The position numbers were made by a program, and so were the translations under genes. Below, piece by piece: positions 11,452 through 24,712 of a stretch of 64,000 nt of DNA. Location: the NCBI GenBank assembly GCA_000149265.1, contig CH003142.1:56593-120592 (forward strand). The letters are read 5' to 3'. The notes below the pieces were generated by a model that worked only from the letters and a program-made list of their open reading frames with translations, made no database searches and was not told the DNA's origin. Numbering within the stretch: position 1 is the stretch's first letter; each line of letters opens with the position of its first letter. The DNA is from Ciona savignyi. Taxonomy: Eukaryota > Chordata > Ascidiacea > Phlebobranchia > Cionidae.

Positions 11452-11754
11452 TCGGAGGGTTAGTCTGGTGGTTTAGTGCGTCGCCTTTCAGTCGAAGGGT
11501 AGTAGGTACGAAACTGGTCGTTAGCTAGTTGGTTGTGTCCTTGGGCAAGGCACTTAACGAACATTGTCTGAATTCTGAACCAAGAAGATCAATGGGTTTT
11601 AACAAATTGAAGAAATTTTTAATCATACACAACCCACTGCAATTGCTCCGGTATAACTCGACGGTGGGCGCGAGGTGATCTGACGATTGCTCGTGTGTAA
11701 ACAAACCCCTTTGTTTTCCCACTTACGAGGATAAACATGAATATCCTGTCCTAA
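11452..11754 (+). mobile_element. tRNA-derived SINE (family A), near full length
   Basis: From GGAGGGTTAGTCTGGTGGTT to ATAAACATGAATATCCTGTCC. Confidence 0.85.
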
Positions 11755-11859
11755 AAGCTATGTTTGTAGAGTTTTCCTTAAAATCATTGGGAAGTTACCA
11801 CTATTGTTACTCAGCAAAGCATTAAACACCATGACTCAGAGGGTGCCGCACGTCAGATC

Positions 11860-11972
11860 CATATTTTACCGAGCCAAGTTTTGAACCTATGGTGGACTCG
11901 TTTCTCGGACCGTTTTTGTATAGCAGTATAGGATGTATCGGTCGCGTTAACCATTTGGACACACGACCGTAC
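11860..11972 (-). mobile_element. tRNA(Ser/Leu)-like repeat (family C)
   Basis: Reverse copy: left end TACCGAGCCAAGTTTTGAAC (B-box side), right end CATTTGGACACACGACCGTA. Confidence 0.65.
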
Positions 11973-11979
11973 CACACGT

Positions 11980-14900
11980 CAGATCCGGCAGCACATAGAA
12001 ATCTATTTAAATAGTTGTACGCCATTTTGACCGGGTTATTAAAGTGTTTTGGATACGATTAAGACGCTCCTACTGTTTTTAATCAATTTGATAATCCACT
12101 GGGTTCAACCTATAAAATTAAAGAGTCAAATTTTATTGATTTGATTTTCGAAATAAGCTTTTAAAAATATTAGTTATTAAATATTGATTTACAATCATGT
12201 CGACTTTTTATAAAAACTAGGTTAATATTTACTAATACAATTCCATGTTATACAATATAAGACCATTTTTAAGGATGTAATGCGAATAAAAACAGTTTTA
12301 TCTATGCCCTATATCATATCAGCCCATCCTATTAGTTTGAGCGCATAGTCTGGTGGGTGAGTCGCCTTATACTTATTAACTTGAATATGAAGACGCTTGG
12401 GGCTGTTATAGGGGTAATCTTAATGACATGTTTATTCTTTTCGACCTGACTCTATAAAAAGTTAAGTTTTCAATTCATCTAAATTGCAAACTTGACCTAG
12501 AAGACCTTGGACATAGTTCAATAAACCGGAAATCTAATTTGACTAATTCACCACGCAAGATAGTTTTGTTATACCGCTATTATTAATTTCCTTATTCAAG
12601 TATAATGCACAAAACTATTAGTAATTAGTTGTTTTTTATTTCCACGCAGTTTTTTTTATAAAATAAATAGAAACATAAAAAAGACGGCCAAACGATAGTC
12701 GTTAAAACGTGTCAATCATCAAATAATTATTTAGGTTTGGATATACGTGGCCGCCAAACCTAAGGGTATAAAAAATAGAAAATCATCTGGGATTACCATA
12801 CACAATAATTATAAGATTAATATACAATAGCGATACGGCTAGTTAGCAGTTACGCATGCTTATAATGGTATTTAAAGCAGGAAGTAATATAGTTGTGAAT
12901 ACTAACTGTACAATAACGCCTATGGGCGACCTTACAGTGATACATAATGTTTACATAAAGATAACTGATACCTAAAGATAACTATGGGATGTTGAACAAA
13001 AAAAAATTGCGATCATATACAACAATGTTTCCCTAGTTTTTGGAAATTTTTAAACTGACTATTTTTGTTGGTAATATAAATTTGTAAATGGAAATAACCT
13101 TGTTACTAGTTTCGTAAGGTTACGAATTAGTTGTATAAACAAGATATTTACCATTCAATATGTGTAAATTCCCCTGGGTTATTGAACTTATATTACTACA
13201 GTAGTCAGTGTCTATTTTCCCAATGACGTGTAGCACCCGCCCTTTAAACTAAGAGCCAATAGAAACCATGGGCGTATACTATCCTACGTCATACCTTGTG
13301 GAATCCTGCAGTCACGTGGTGGTATGATGGCTATATTTCATCACTATAGAACACATCAAGCTTCTTCTAATTACCCAAACCATACAAATAGTATTTCAGT
13401 GAAGGTTTATAAGACCAAGATCACTCTCTTGACCAAGATTACGGCGAGTGGTTATACAGTTTTTCAGCTAGCCTAGATTAGTATCATGATTCTTTTTGAA
13501 CTTGCTTTATTTTATTTTGTTCTCAGATAATAAATGGCAGTAGTTTTTATTAATATAACAGTCATAAATTTTGATATTTTTCTTAGATTTCAGTTAAAAT
13601 TGAGACGGATTGGCTTAATGAACGTTTCTGAGTAATTTCTAAAATTAATCAAGATTAGCGATGTGCCGATGGCATATTAGCAGGGGTAGTACAATCAACA
13701 AGCTTTGTTAATCCGGTTAAGTGTCGAACGAAAGGTTGTTCATATTGAGAGAATGTGACCTAAGGTAACCCGCTGCCATAAGTGATCAGTGTTGGTTACG
13801 GAAAGCGTAACCATGGTGATTAAATTTTCCGAGAATTCAGGAGAAAGAAAGAAACAAGTTTAACCTGAGAGTGGAGGATAATTTGGAGAAAGAGACCTTT
13901 ATGACGATACGGTTTACTACAGGTCGAGGCTGACTCATGCATTCCCGGGGTTACTATAGTACACATCGATCGAAAACGGCGGTTTAAACAATTTTATATT
14001 AGAATAATTGATAAAATAGACATAAAATGAGTTCGTATGCGCCAATAAGTTTGTTGGAGCTTTTTTAAGGAAAGTTAAACTTAAATAATCATATCAATTC
14101 TAAAAGTGGGCGTTTTCTTGTTCAGTTTCTTTTAATAATTCAACTATTTTGCCTAAATCTTGTAACAATAATAATTTTTAAACACAAGGCGCTAGCGGCG
14201 TCATCTTAGCGCCATCAAGGCGTGTTTAAGTCAATGAAAGTCATGTGAGGTTCGATCAAAACGGGTTTGTCATTGAAACTAATTCCAGTGCCTAGTGCAT
14301 TCATCACGGATCGAGCGACTGTGATTGGTCGAAGCCGATGGCCTGACGAGAAAATACTACGGCTAGGTCAACCGACCGTGAAAGCCGGCACGACAGGTTA
14401 GGTGATTGAAGAAAGAATTCCTACCAGCCGCACATCAGTTCTTCGTGCCGTGTCTTATTGAGAAGCAGTTTAAGAAGCGCCAGGTAAACAAGAGCTAGGG
14501 TAAAAGGTTTTAATTATGATCTGTATGCTTGTAATTGAGAGATATCACAGTGGTTATAGGAACTCTGCCTGCTTTAAAGTAATAATAGTACTGGTATAAA
14601 AAGTCGGATAGTCATAAAAGAACAAACTGTTACCTTTTAAACTATTTAGCCTAGGTAAAGTTAAGCTCCAGCGCCGTCAACGCGACTTAATCAGTGTTAT
14701 AACAGTCTATCTTATTGTAACGTGGAAAGTTTAAATATGTATACGACCTTGCTAATCAGTGTTATGTGTACTTTGTAGTAGCAGAGCAAATATACATATC
14801 AAGTGCCGAGTTTGATCAATATGTTGAATCTGTTCTGATTAATATATAGCCGATCATATGTAAGGTCAACTTTCACATGTTCTTCGATGAGGTTATAAGA

Positions 14901-14980
14901 TTACTGTCAACAAAGTTGACATATAATATATAACATGCGGCCCGTAATGTGGTTTAAATCGTAAATCAGTCGTTTTTGCA
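11980..14980. other. 3-kb gene-poor region upstream of the lipase gene
   Basis: No supported exon. It contains a family-D repeat near 12640-12775 (AAAAGACGGCCAAACGATAG, GTCGTTAAAACGTGTC). A stretch at 14200-14483 is less AT-rich, has an inverted CCAAT (TGATTGGTCG near 14326) and ends GAAGCGCCAG followed by a GTAAAC donor, so it could hold the promoter and a non-coding first exon of the lipase gene. That is inference. Confidence 0.3.
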
Positions 14981-15104
14981 TTTTCAGAAATTCGTTTTCG
15001 TTAAATTTGTTAAGGTTAATTTTCATTAGTTGAATTTGTCATATAATTCTCTCTTTATTCTTTGAAACTAAAGAAAAGTTCGAATTCAACCAAATTTGAA
15101 AAAG
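14978..15104 (+). promoter_or_regulatory. Acceptor and 5' leader of the lipase gene
   Basis: TTTTTGCATTTTCAG ends at 14987, 117 nt before the lipase ATG at 15105. It is the last good acceptor upstream of the start and may join a non-coding exon ending near 14483 or receive a spliced leader. Confidence 0.35.
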
Positions 15105-18100
15105 ATGAAACGCAGTCGTGTCACTCATAAAAAGCCTTCCTTTAAAAGGCCAAAGATGTCAGTGGCGGTTTTACTTAAAGTTTGCATCTTCTATGTTTAC
15201 CTCAGCTTCACGCCTGTAAAAAGTAAGTATTTCGATCCTTTAAATTACCTCTATATTATCTACCATACCCTTATATAATCAACATTTTTTTAGGCTACAA
15301 AACCAAGCAAATTACCCCTATATTATCTACCATACTCATATATAATCAACATTTTTATTTTTAGGCTACAAAACCAAGCAATCTATTGCACAAGGGACAA
15401 AACAAACCGTTTGCTATGACCACTTGGGCTGTTTTTCAAGCCTACCCCCATTTTCACCCACTTTACCCTTACCTATGTCGCCTGCTAAGATCCAAACCGA
15501 ATATTACCTAAGGACAAGGAATAACCCAGATGTCGACCAACGAATTTTGCCTGAAACTAAAAACCTAACCAAGTCCTTATTCGATCCTAAAAAACGAACG
15601 AAGATAGTTATTCACGGATACGTGGTAAGTTATCTTTAATAAGCACTGGTAACTTAGCGTACTTGGTCGCTTTAACATTTTTCCATTTCACAGTTTCTCC
15701 CAATCGTTGAAATATTACCGAAATGGGTCTCCGTCATTACCAACGCCATTATATACCAAGAAGACGTAAATGTGATCCAAATTAACTGGGTGAAAGGTTC
15801 GCAGTTACAATACGAGAACGCAGCCGCTAATACTCGTGTTGTAGGTGCGCAAGTTGCTTACCTCATCAACATGTTAATGGTAAGCATGCGCATGTTTGGC
15901 GGCAATTATAGCTGTTTGGACACCTTAAGTGTAAACAGTTTGATATAAACTTTAATTTTCCAGTGTTTTTTTAATTTTTATACGTTAGTATGGTGGCCAC
16001 GTCTATATGTACCTAAAGTAAATAATTTATTGGATAAAAGATGTGTTTTAATTTAACAATTTTTTTTGCCGTATTTTTCACGTCAATTTTTTCATAAAAG
16101 GTCCTCTATGCTTCGTGTTTTCATCGTAAAAACTTATAAGGACTTGTAATGCAATATTGTATTTTTTTTACAGGAAGTGTTTGACGCACGGGCTGAGGAT
16201 TTCCACCTCATTGGGTTCAGTTTGGGAGCTCACGTGGCGGGTTTCGCCGGGAAGAAGGTCCAGCAAGCCGGGAAGAGACACGTAGTTGGCCGAATAACTG
16301 GATTGGACCCAGCTAGCCCGGAATTTAATTTCGACAACTCCACCGGGCGACTTGACAAGGGAGATGCAAAGTTTGTGGACGTGATTCACACCGACACAGA
16401 ACCATCCGTCACTCCTGGTAAGTTTCCTCTTGAACTATACTTTCCACCATCACGCACTCGTGTAAGTTGTATCTTTCCATCTTTCCCCTGTCCTGTAATA
16501 TGACCCGCGATAGAAACCTAGTAACAGCACCATAATAAAGATAACGCTTAAGAATGTTTCCTTTGTAATTCCCGAACGACGTTTTGTTCTATTATATCCC
16601 TGACGAGAAACTACATTTCAGCTCTTGGCTTGGGTCGACAGTTAGGACATGCCGATTTCTTTCCTAATGGTGGAGTTTATCAAACTGGATGTGCGGATTG
16701 GGACAGTGAAAAAACATGGGTTTCATGTAAGTATTTCCCATTGTAATAACATAAACAATAATATGCAAAGCATAACATCAATAACAATTGACGTTTTCGA
16801 CAAAATCTTTTAAAAACATTCAATTCTAGGCTTTTTAACCTTGTTTACCAGCTTAAATGTGTGTTATATCGGGCTACGATGCGCATGATGAAAATAGCCT
16901 TGAGCTTAATTCGTCGTCGCTTAGATTTCCTAACAGTCGACTTGTTTTGTTGACTGTCCTTGAAATAAATAAGTTTTTGATAAATTGAAAGTTCCTCGGT
17001 CGCTCATTAAAGAAAGCCGATAAATTGGTGATAACCACGTAAATAGTCAATTGTTAACATCATATTACCACACCACGCCACGAGTCCTTGAGAACATACG
17101 TAGCCACATGGTGCTTGTACAAACGCAGTTATCCACACATGCTTGAATTATCAATGACGTGGCATTCTATTGAAGATAGAGTTTGTATAAGAGCCTAGCA
17201 ACTGTGCGCACACCACTATCGCTATCGTGAAAGTCACGTAATCAACTGGTAAAGATACCGAATTAACAAAACTGCATTTAATGATACCGAAAGTTTCCAC
17301 TCACGAAATCGGGTTTTATATCAAAGGAAACAGCGGTTTCGGAAAGGCGACTTATACTCGATGGTAAAAAACACGCCATCGGGCGTATGGGAACACCCGG
17401 TATTTCAAAATCACGTGTTAACTCACTCATGCGATGCCAAAAATACTGGAATGTTCGGAATTTAAATACTTCAGCGGTCGAATATGACCATATTGTCGAA
17501 GAAATGCGGAAGTCATAAGTATCGCAACGGGATATCTTGACGTAATGCTCGTTTCTTTTATTTCTGCTCGGGATGTGTAGTCAATATTTATCCAACCCCG
17601 TTACGAAAATCGCGCCAAAATTTCCAACGGAAATTGTGGAGAAATTCCCATCGCGATCCTTCGGTCACTATCCCGTGACTTTTCTGTGAATCACTATCGT
17701 AATAGTGACGTAACAATGCCATCGACAAATCGTACGATTCTCGGCCGACACCCCTTGATCCCTTCGATGACGCGTCGATCCCAGTAGCGGCCATTGAGGT
17801 CGTTCTATAGAGATAGCAACGTACTCGGAATCGTTCAACCGTAGTAACCTGTCGGAAATTGACCTACAGTAACCTCCGCTACTGTAGCGCTTACGTACAG
17901 CCAACAGTATTAAGCGCTTTTGTAATCGCTAAGTAAATTCCCGGTCATTGACTAACTATGAAAGTGGCGACTTTATATCAGAAGTTCGTGCACAACCGCT
18001 TATACCAGTAGAAGCATGGTACATAAAGTGTGGTCTGTGACTGACAATTCCTATTGTGACGCTCAATCGCATATTTCCTGCTGTACCACCAACAATAGCA

Positions 18101-21100
18101 TAAGGTCGTTTAGATCCGGTAGAGGTTACTAAAGCACACCGACATCGCATTAACTTATCACGTACGCACCATATGCCGGCTTGTATACGATAACCCGCTA
18201 TAAGCAGTGGCTTTAATATAAAGATTTTAACTAAGTTACCCGTTAGTATATGTTCTACCACGGTAGATGGTAGTATATCTGCCATTCACACTTACATAAC
18301 ACATTATGTTACATGTTACATGTCCTGTACCAACACTGCAGCTAAAAACCACTTAATCGATTGTAAACAGTTTACTTGAGCTGGTTGTTTAAAAATCGTA
18401 AATTTTATGCGATTCCGCGGATAAGATTTGCAGCGTAGGCAATGTGGTGCAATCTGGTTGGATTAGCGAAAACTGGAGACAGATTTTGTGCAAACTAGCA
18501 TCAAAGGACTTAACTAGGATTGTTGGTGTTATGATTACTTAAGACGTCCGCGGTTCTCTTTATAGCCCCGAGGGGGGTTCGGTGGTTTTAACATTCCGAT
18601 TTGACCTTGGTACGCGATCAAAAAATTAACTGTACTTTCGAGAATATTCACGTTCAACTGTTATCCGTCGGTCCTTGGTAACATACCAAGCGACTGTTCG
18701 TGCCATCAGTGCCTCTTCAACCCAATTCACGCGGTACTCGTATGCTCTTCTATGCTTCCAGGGGTATAAGCACCCATTTAACCGGCGTGCTTACATCTAT
18801 AAATAGCTCGCACAGACAGTTAAATCTCCCATGCGCGCAACGCACGTGACATATTTGCATAGAGGATTTGTTTAATCGTTGTTTTTCCTTTCCAGCCTTG
18901 GCTGATTCGACCGCGTGCGACCACCTTCGCGCGACTGAGCTATTTGCAGCAAGCATCAACGCGACCGGCGATGAACCGTGGCTCTCTGCCTATCGGTGCA
19001 GCAGTTATGAAAAATTCAAGGTAAGAAAACGCTTTTGTCCGACAGATTAGTCTGTTTTTTTATGGATAGATGTGTGCTAGTGTGTTGTCTTTTAGCCGAA
19101 GGGTTGCAAGTAGGAAACTCATTGCTAGCTGGTCGGTTGTGTCCTTGGACAAAGCACTTAACGGACATTGCATGAACCCAGCGGATTAATGGGTTCTACT
19201 AAATTAATGGGTGGGTGCGAGGTGATCTGACGATTGCCCGTGTATTAACTCCCTTTGTTTTCCCATTCACGGGAATAAACATAAATATCCTATCTTTTGT
19301 TACAAACCGCAGCACCTTGGCGCCGTCTTCCGTTATTCTCTCACGACGTGGGATTTATAAATGTTTATTTAAAGTTCCGCCAATACAAAATTTGAATATA
19401 ACCACAACGGCCGAGTCTATATTTGGACCCATGTTTTGCGTGAACGAATCTTCTATACATATAGCACAAAAGGCGCTATTTGTAAAGAGTTCCTAGTTCG
19501 AGTAAAAAAAGTAAAAAATAGTCCAACAGTTCCTAGTTCGAGTAAAAAATAACTTCGTTCCCACAGCGCGGCGTATGCCTCCGGTGCGGCCACAGCGAGA
19601 CGGGTATCGGTGGGAACCGGTGTCGTAGGATGGGATACTGGGCTACCCCTCCTAATGGCAGGAAGAACCAAGTCAAATATTACCTTACCACCAGCAGTCA
19701 CAATCCATTCACAGGTAATTCCTCATTTACGTCACTGACTTCAATAAATTAAATGACGTAGTGGTTCTGGGTTTGAAGTTAGAATCTTTAAAAATTCATT
19801 TTAAAAATTCACTAAAAGAAGGGAAGGAGGGAAACTGCTCACCAAAACTATGGAAATTAATTTTAACCCTTTCCTAAACATTAATCTCGACTCCAGAACT
19901 AACCCTAACTCCAACCCCATGTTTAAAACCAACCATAATGCCTTAATACTCATTTTAAAGTACAGTTTCCCTCCTTTCTGCCTTCTCGCTTTCCCTCCTT
20001 TTAGTTTTCCCTAGTGGTTTTGGGTTCGAAGCTAGGATCTTTATAAATTCATTTTCATGTTTAATTTTTTAACGTGGCTTCTATAAATATTTATTCTATT
20101 TTACTCCTTACAAGAGAATTAAGTATTTTCTATTTTTTAACCAAGTTCCTTCCCCAGTTAAGCATTACCAAGTTCAAATTCATTGGCGAAACGACACTAA
20201 GACCTACTCGAACGTGAATATCGAAGGATTCAAGGCGAAGTTGTATCTCACTTTCCACGGGGAGCGTGGAAGTACTGCGGAAATCGCTCTCAACGAGTAA
20301 GTTGTATGAACTACCAACTTCGGGGTCGCGGTTTGGCGTTGAAACTGTTTATTATGTCTGACTGATTAGTCTGGGGTGTTTGTGCGACTGCTTTGAACCG
20401 AAGGGTTGCAAGTGCGAAACTGGTCGCTAGCTAGTCGGTTGTGTCCTTGGGCAAGACACTTAACGGACATTGCCTGAACTCAGCGGATTAATGGGTTCTA
20501 CCAAATTAAAGGAACGTGTGAATCATACACAACACACTGCAATAGCTTCGGTAACCCGACGGTGGACGCGAGGTGATCTGACGATTGCCCGTGTATTAAC
20601 CCCCTTGGTTTTCCGATACACGGGGATAAACATGAATATCCTATTCTCCTATGCATTCACGGTTTTGCGTCAAATTCTATTTTTGGTCGTCATGGCTAAA
20701 ACGTCATTTCCGCAGTGGTTCCACCTTCCACGTGATCGCGGGGAAGACGACACGATTCCTTGTGACGCAGGATACCACCCAGGATATCGGTGAAATCCAA
20801 CGAATCACCTTCCGATGGGAGCGCCCTACATGCTGGACCTGGTTCTTTTGTCCCACGGAAAATATTCATCTAAAAAGAATCAAAATATTCGATGCAACGG
20901 AACAGAGAAGGTTAATTGTGTTTGTTGAAATCTGCTGAAACAATGTTAAAAATAAGGTGTTTAAACTACAAGAGGTTAAAAATCGATAAAAAAACGAAAA
21001 AGGCGAAAAAAACGAAAAAGGGCAAAAAATAAAAAAAAAAACGGAAAAAAGCGAAAAAGTGCAAAAAAAAAAAACAACAAAACGGAAAAAAGCGAAAAAA

Positions 21101-21798
21101 GGCAAAAAAAACGAAAAAATACGAACAAAAACGAGGGAAAATCAAAAGGTAAATTGTCGTGTAAAAACCTGCTGAAACAATGTTAAAGACTAGGAGAGAA
21201 AACTACACGGGTAAAAAAACGAAAAAAAACATAAATGACACAGGAACAGGAAAAGACGGCAAAACAGTCGTTAAAACACGTCATCTAATAAATGTATACA
21301 AAAATTAAATCTAAATAAATGTTTACAAATATTAAATAGACAGCCTTTTTTGGTCACCTATCGTCTATTAAGGATGTAGTTACTTTTCTATAACCCCTTC
21401 CCACTAAAATTTGTTTTTTAATTGGAGAAAATCCATTAAAACTGATGATTTTTACTATCAGCTTAAACCATTAACGAAGTCGAATTAAAAGATTTGAATT
21501 TAAACCGATCATTTTCCCCAGGTATGTTTACCTTCCACTGGGCCAAGATAGAAAGGGACGAATCCAATCGTACGAGATTGAACCTGACACTCAATTCGAG
21601 CTCCTTCGCACTTCATACATCCGTACACTATTCCCCAAGAAGCACAAAGCCATGGCTAAAGAGGAGGCAGCAGCTGAGATCCGATACCGCCCTCCCCTGG
21701 TCAACGTCCCACCTCCGGTAACAACGACACCCCCGACCCCCGTGGTCCGGCGCCCGACCTCAACGTCTCCCTCCAGCGAGCAAAATAGCCACGTATGA
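15105..21798 (+). CDS. Pancreatic-lipase-family triglyceride lipase with PLAT domain (10 exons)
   Basis: Secreted serine lipase hydrolysing acylglycerol esters, 598 aa. Exons: 15105-15222, 15365-15624, 15694-15879, 16174-16417, 16622-16726, 18896-19020, 19567-19714, 20158-20296, 20716-20910, 21522-21798 (TGA); all introns are GT-AG and phases agree throughout. A hydrophobic secretion signal ([15 protein letters not shown]) follows an 18-residue basic lead. The mature start [12 protein letters not shown] matches the pancreatic lipase N-terminus. The catalytic triad is visible: Ser204 in GFSLGAH (GHSLGAH in vertebrates), Asp233 in ITGLDPASP, His314 in CDHLR. A short lid of 18 residues lies between Cys293 and Cys312. 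A PLAT/C2-like domain (about 380-500) follows. The ~45-residue C-terminal tail is Pro/Thr/Ser-rich and absent from mammalian PNLIP. SINEs sit in introns 6 and 8. I cannot separate PNLIP, PNLIPRP and LPL-like orthology by eye. Confidence 0.92.
15243..15380 (+). repeat. Tandem duplication of an intron/exon boundary in the lipase gene
   Basis: About 68 bp (AATTACCTCTATATTATCTA through TTTAGGCTACAAAACC) is duplicated in tandem, copying the intron 1 acceptor and the first bases of exon 2. Only the second acceptor (exon from 15365) gives an open frame; the first (exon from 15294) leads in frame into TAG at 15362-15364. Confidence 0.85.
16727..18895 (+). other. Lipase intron 5 (2.2 kb)
   Basis: The longest intron of the gene. 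Its centre (17.2-18.3 kb) is less AT-rich than the flanks and has several short inverted motifs such as TCACTATCGTAATAGTGACG. I see no exon or known repeat in it. Confidence 0.5.
19056..19292 (+). mobile_element. Family-A SINE with internal deletion (lipase intron 6)
   Basis: Head and tail are present, but the blocks between TTCTACTAAATTAA and GTGGGTGCGAGG are deleted. Confidence 0.75.
19800..20015. mobile_element. Inverted-repeat MITE (family E) in lipase intron 7
   Basis: Left arm AAGGGAAGGAGGGAAACTG, right arm CAGTTTCCCTCCTTTCTGCC with CTTTCCCTCCTTTTAG, core CTAACCCTAACTCCAACCCC. The same element is at 31227-31435 and, with a nested insertion, at 54095-54470. Confidence 0.7.
20362..20650 (+). 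mobile_element. tRNA-derived SINE (family A) in lipase intron 8
   Basis: Near full-length copy ending ATAAACATGAATATCCTATT, only about 65 bp before exon 9. Confidence 0.85.
20945..21235. repeat. A-rich AAAAACGAAAAAG simple repeat
   Basis: Degenerate tandem runs of AAAAAACGAAAAAGGCG type within lipase intron 9. The Phe/Ser-rich minus frame over it is a repeat translation. Confidence 0.8.
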
Positions 21799-21855
21799 TG
21801 AAGGCCTACCCACCAACATTATAATTCGCGCCAGCACCAAGCGATTAAGCGTCCC

Positions 21856-21861
21856 AATAAA
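21856..21861 (+). terminator. Polyadenylation signal of the lipase gene
   Basis: Canonical AATAAA 58 nt after the TGA. Confidence 0.65.
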
Positions 21862-22599
21862 CGCTTAGAACTAAGTTTCGCTCACGTGCGACTCCGTCGG
21901 TCGGCCCCAATGCAAATTACCTTGTCCTTTCTTTTCATAGTATATTTATTTATTATTTATTTATTCTGTGTACGGTACCGTTCTGTAAAACACTTTTCCT
22001 TTTCCGCACGCTACGTTTCTCTGGTTACTATGACGTAGGCCTCAATGACGTAGGGGTCTACATGACGTCACCACCCAGCACTGTGAAACCGCTGTCTTTG
22101 CGGAATTTGCTTTGCGTTTTCCGATTTACGCAATGCGTCGTGCGTCATGCGCTTGGTTACTGTGTACCGGTATTGTTGATGTTGCCCCTTGACCTAGTTC
22201 CGACTTTCCGCTGCGTAAACGATGACGTAAGCAAGCACCCCCACCTCCAATATTAGTCTTCCAACCCCCCAATACTACCCGAGTCTTTACCTTTCTTTCC
22301 TCGGGACCGGTATCTTTCCTCGGGACCGGTATGTTCCCTGCCTACCTAGGCAATTCAGTTTACAACGTGCAATACAAGAACAAGTGACGTAACGAGCCCA
22401 TATACGGGAATTCCCCTTGCGCCGATTCTTTGGTCTTCTATATTTTTGTATCTGTGATTGCAACTTTCGTGTTTGGTGGAAGTTTAGTCTAAATTGGGCC
22501 ACGGAAACCAATCAGTCGCTTCAGTTCTCCACTGTGATTTATTCCCTATGTCGCCCCCAAGTTCTGTTCTTGTTGAAAATACAAACAATTCCATAAAAA

Positions 22600-22870
22600 A
22601 AATGTTCATTTGTTCGGATAGCTGGCTGTAGTTTTCCGGTAAATTGGAAATATTAACCTTTCAAGTTATAAAAGGCAATTGACAGTCCAAAAGAATTTGT
22701 AGTTTTTGTTATTTTACAAACCATTCTATATAAAAAAAACTTTGTTATTTGTTCAAAGGGCTTGCTGTAGTTTGAGAATTCGGGCAAATTGGAAATATTA
22801 TCCTTCCTAGTTATAAAAGGCGATTGACAGTCAAAAAGAATTTGTAGTTTTTGTTATTTGTAGTTCTATA
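22600..22870. repeat. Imperfect ~145-bp tandem duplication
   Basis: The block GTAAATTGGAAATATTAACC, AAGTTATAAAAGGCAATTGA, AGAATTTGTAGTTTTTGTTA is repeated once with GGCAAATTGGAAATATTATC and AGTTATAAAAGGCGATTGAC. Non-coding. Confidence 0.75.
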
Positions 22871-23670
22871 AGGGGGGTATGTTGTCATATCATATTTCGA
22901 ACACAAGACCATTTCAAAGAGTTGCAGATATTAATTACTTTTGAAACTGTAATTTAATTCTAACCGCGAGGGCATGTTGTATTGGAAAGCACTGACCCCC
23001 TAGCAAGCTTAATGGGTTGGGTTACAAAATGTGTTTAAAATTAACGACTTTATCACAACAAATCGCTCGTGTGTGGACTGTACTTTACCCAGGGTGGGTT
23101 ATAGGCGTGGTTTGTTTAGGTTCTCAGATGTTGACAACGCATTCCTAAGTCGTTGCCTACAAAACATTTGATCTTTAAATAAATAAAAAAAGGAACTTGA
23201 ATTCCAAAAAGCGAAACTATAAAAATAACAACTCAAAATATCTATTAAAAAGAACCTGACGACAGTAGAATGCCTATTGTTTGGTAACAAGATCTCCCAC
23301 GTAGTATTAAACACAACAAGGCAATACAAGATGGAGTTTGGAGTTAAAAATAACTTGTCCGACCAGTTTTTGACCTAGATTGGCTAAGATAGCGAAACAG
23401 GAATTACAACATTTTGACATCGAGTTATTTACCAACATGTGTGGTAATATTTGTTAAAAGGGAATCATATAATTCTATAAGAATTCTATCTATTGATGGT
23501 ATTTACATAGACATCTTTGTAGTTGTAACTCAAATACACAATATGAAATTGCACCTCATATAGAAGATAAGGCTGCTATGACTTTTATGACCTACCACAT
23601 ATGCAGCTAAACTAACTTTAAATAAACTTGTAAATTCTACACAAATAATTTTGAGCAAAATTTTACAAAA

Positions 23671-24530
23671 ACTAGAGTGTCAACCACGTGTTTAACCACC
23701 ACTATTTGTAAAACACATGTTGTATGACATATATTCATGCTACTGGGTCCCTAACCACAATTTGTATTTTATACACCCAGTAGCCTATGCAGTTTGTTTC
23801 TGCAAGCATAAACGCATGGGTCCCATAGTTATCAAACCAAACTTCTGTGGGACATGTTGTCTAACAATTCCTAAAGTTTTAATCTGATTTGTCGACTCCT
23901 TGTTGGAGATGTCAGTGCGATATGGCATGCCTGTCACAATCATAATTCAGGAACATATCTTCGTTTTTAAGGGAATTACCCTTTATCACCCAAAATGTTG
24001 GTTTTTGCATATCTAGACCATGTTGTCTAACAAATGACAAAGTTTTACTGCGATTCTATTATTCCTTTTGGTGGATGTCGGGTCGACATGGCATGCCTGT
24101 TACAATCATGATATGAAAACAAAATCTTATTGTTTAGGGTATTTTCCTAGGTAATCTTTTTCATTTCTTCTAAATGTTAAATCAGTGGCTAATGCACTTA
24201 CATTTCACCAAATCTGATTCAAATTGGAGTAGCCGTTCAAGCGCTATGCCCCCCAAAACTATTTTTTTAGAAAGCAGTACCATTTTCGTTTTTAAAGTCT
24301 CAGGTTAATTATATCACCCGAAATTATTTTGGCTTCTGCATATCTAGACCAGTCTAACAAATCACCAAGTTTCGTTGCGATTCCCTTATTCCTTTTGGTA
24401 GATGTTGGAGCCACAAGCTATGCCTGTCAAACGTTTAACAAAAAAAAGGAAAAAAAAACGGACAAAAACAATATGTGTTTATCAATATGCATATCCATTT
24501 TTTCAAATTGAACCCATAATTGGAATGTCA
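23671..24530 (+). mobile_element. Left part of a foldback-type element with ~330-bp internal units
   Basis: Opens with ACTAGAGTGTCAACCACGTG, the same terminus as the element at 25994, then GCATAAACGCATGGGTCCCA and two or three forward internal units (GGTAGATGTCGG-like and GCATGCCTGTCACAATCATG blocks). No matching right terminus lies before the next unit, so it is truncated or joined to the inverted block that follows. Confidence 0.65.
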
Positions 24531-24597
24531 ACGGGGTCTAGGTTGGTGGTGAAAATGCGACGTTGAGAAGACACCTGTTTAAACGAGCCATTTTAAT

Positions 24598-24712
24598 TTT
24601 TTTTACTGAGCTAGGTTTCGACCCATGATAGACTCGTCACTTGTGCCGTTTTTGTATTGTAGTCGGTATATGTATCGGTCGCGTTAACCATCCGGCCACA
24701 CGACCTTACCAT
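24598..24712 (-). mobile_element. tRNA(Ser/Leu)-like repeat (family C)
   Basis: Reverse copy inserted between two oppositely oriented blocks of the foldback array; CATCCGGCCACACGACC at the right end. Confidence 0.65.

Noticed and set aside
20866..21105. Phe-rich minus ORF
   Set aside because: Reverse translation of an A-rich simple repeat plus lipase exon 9 antisense.
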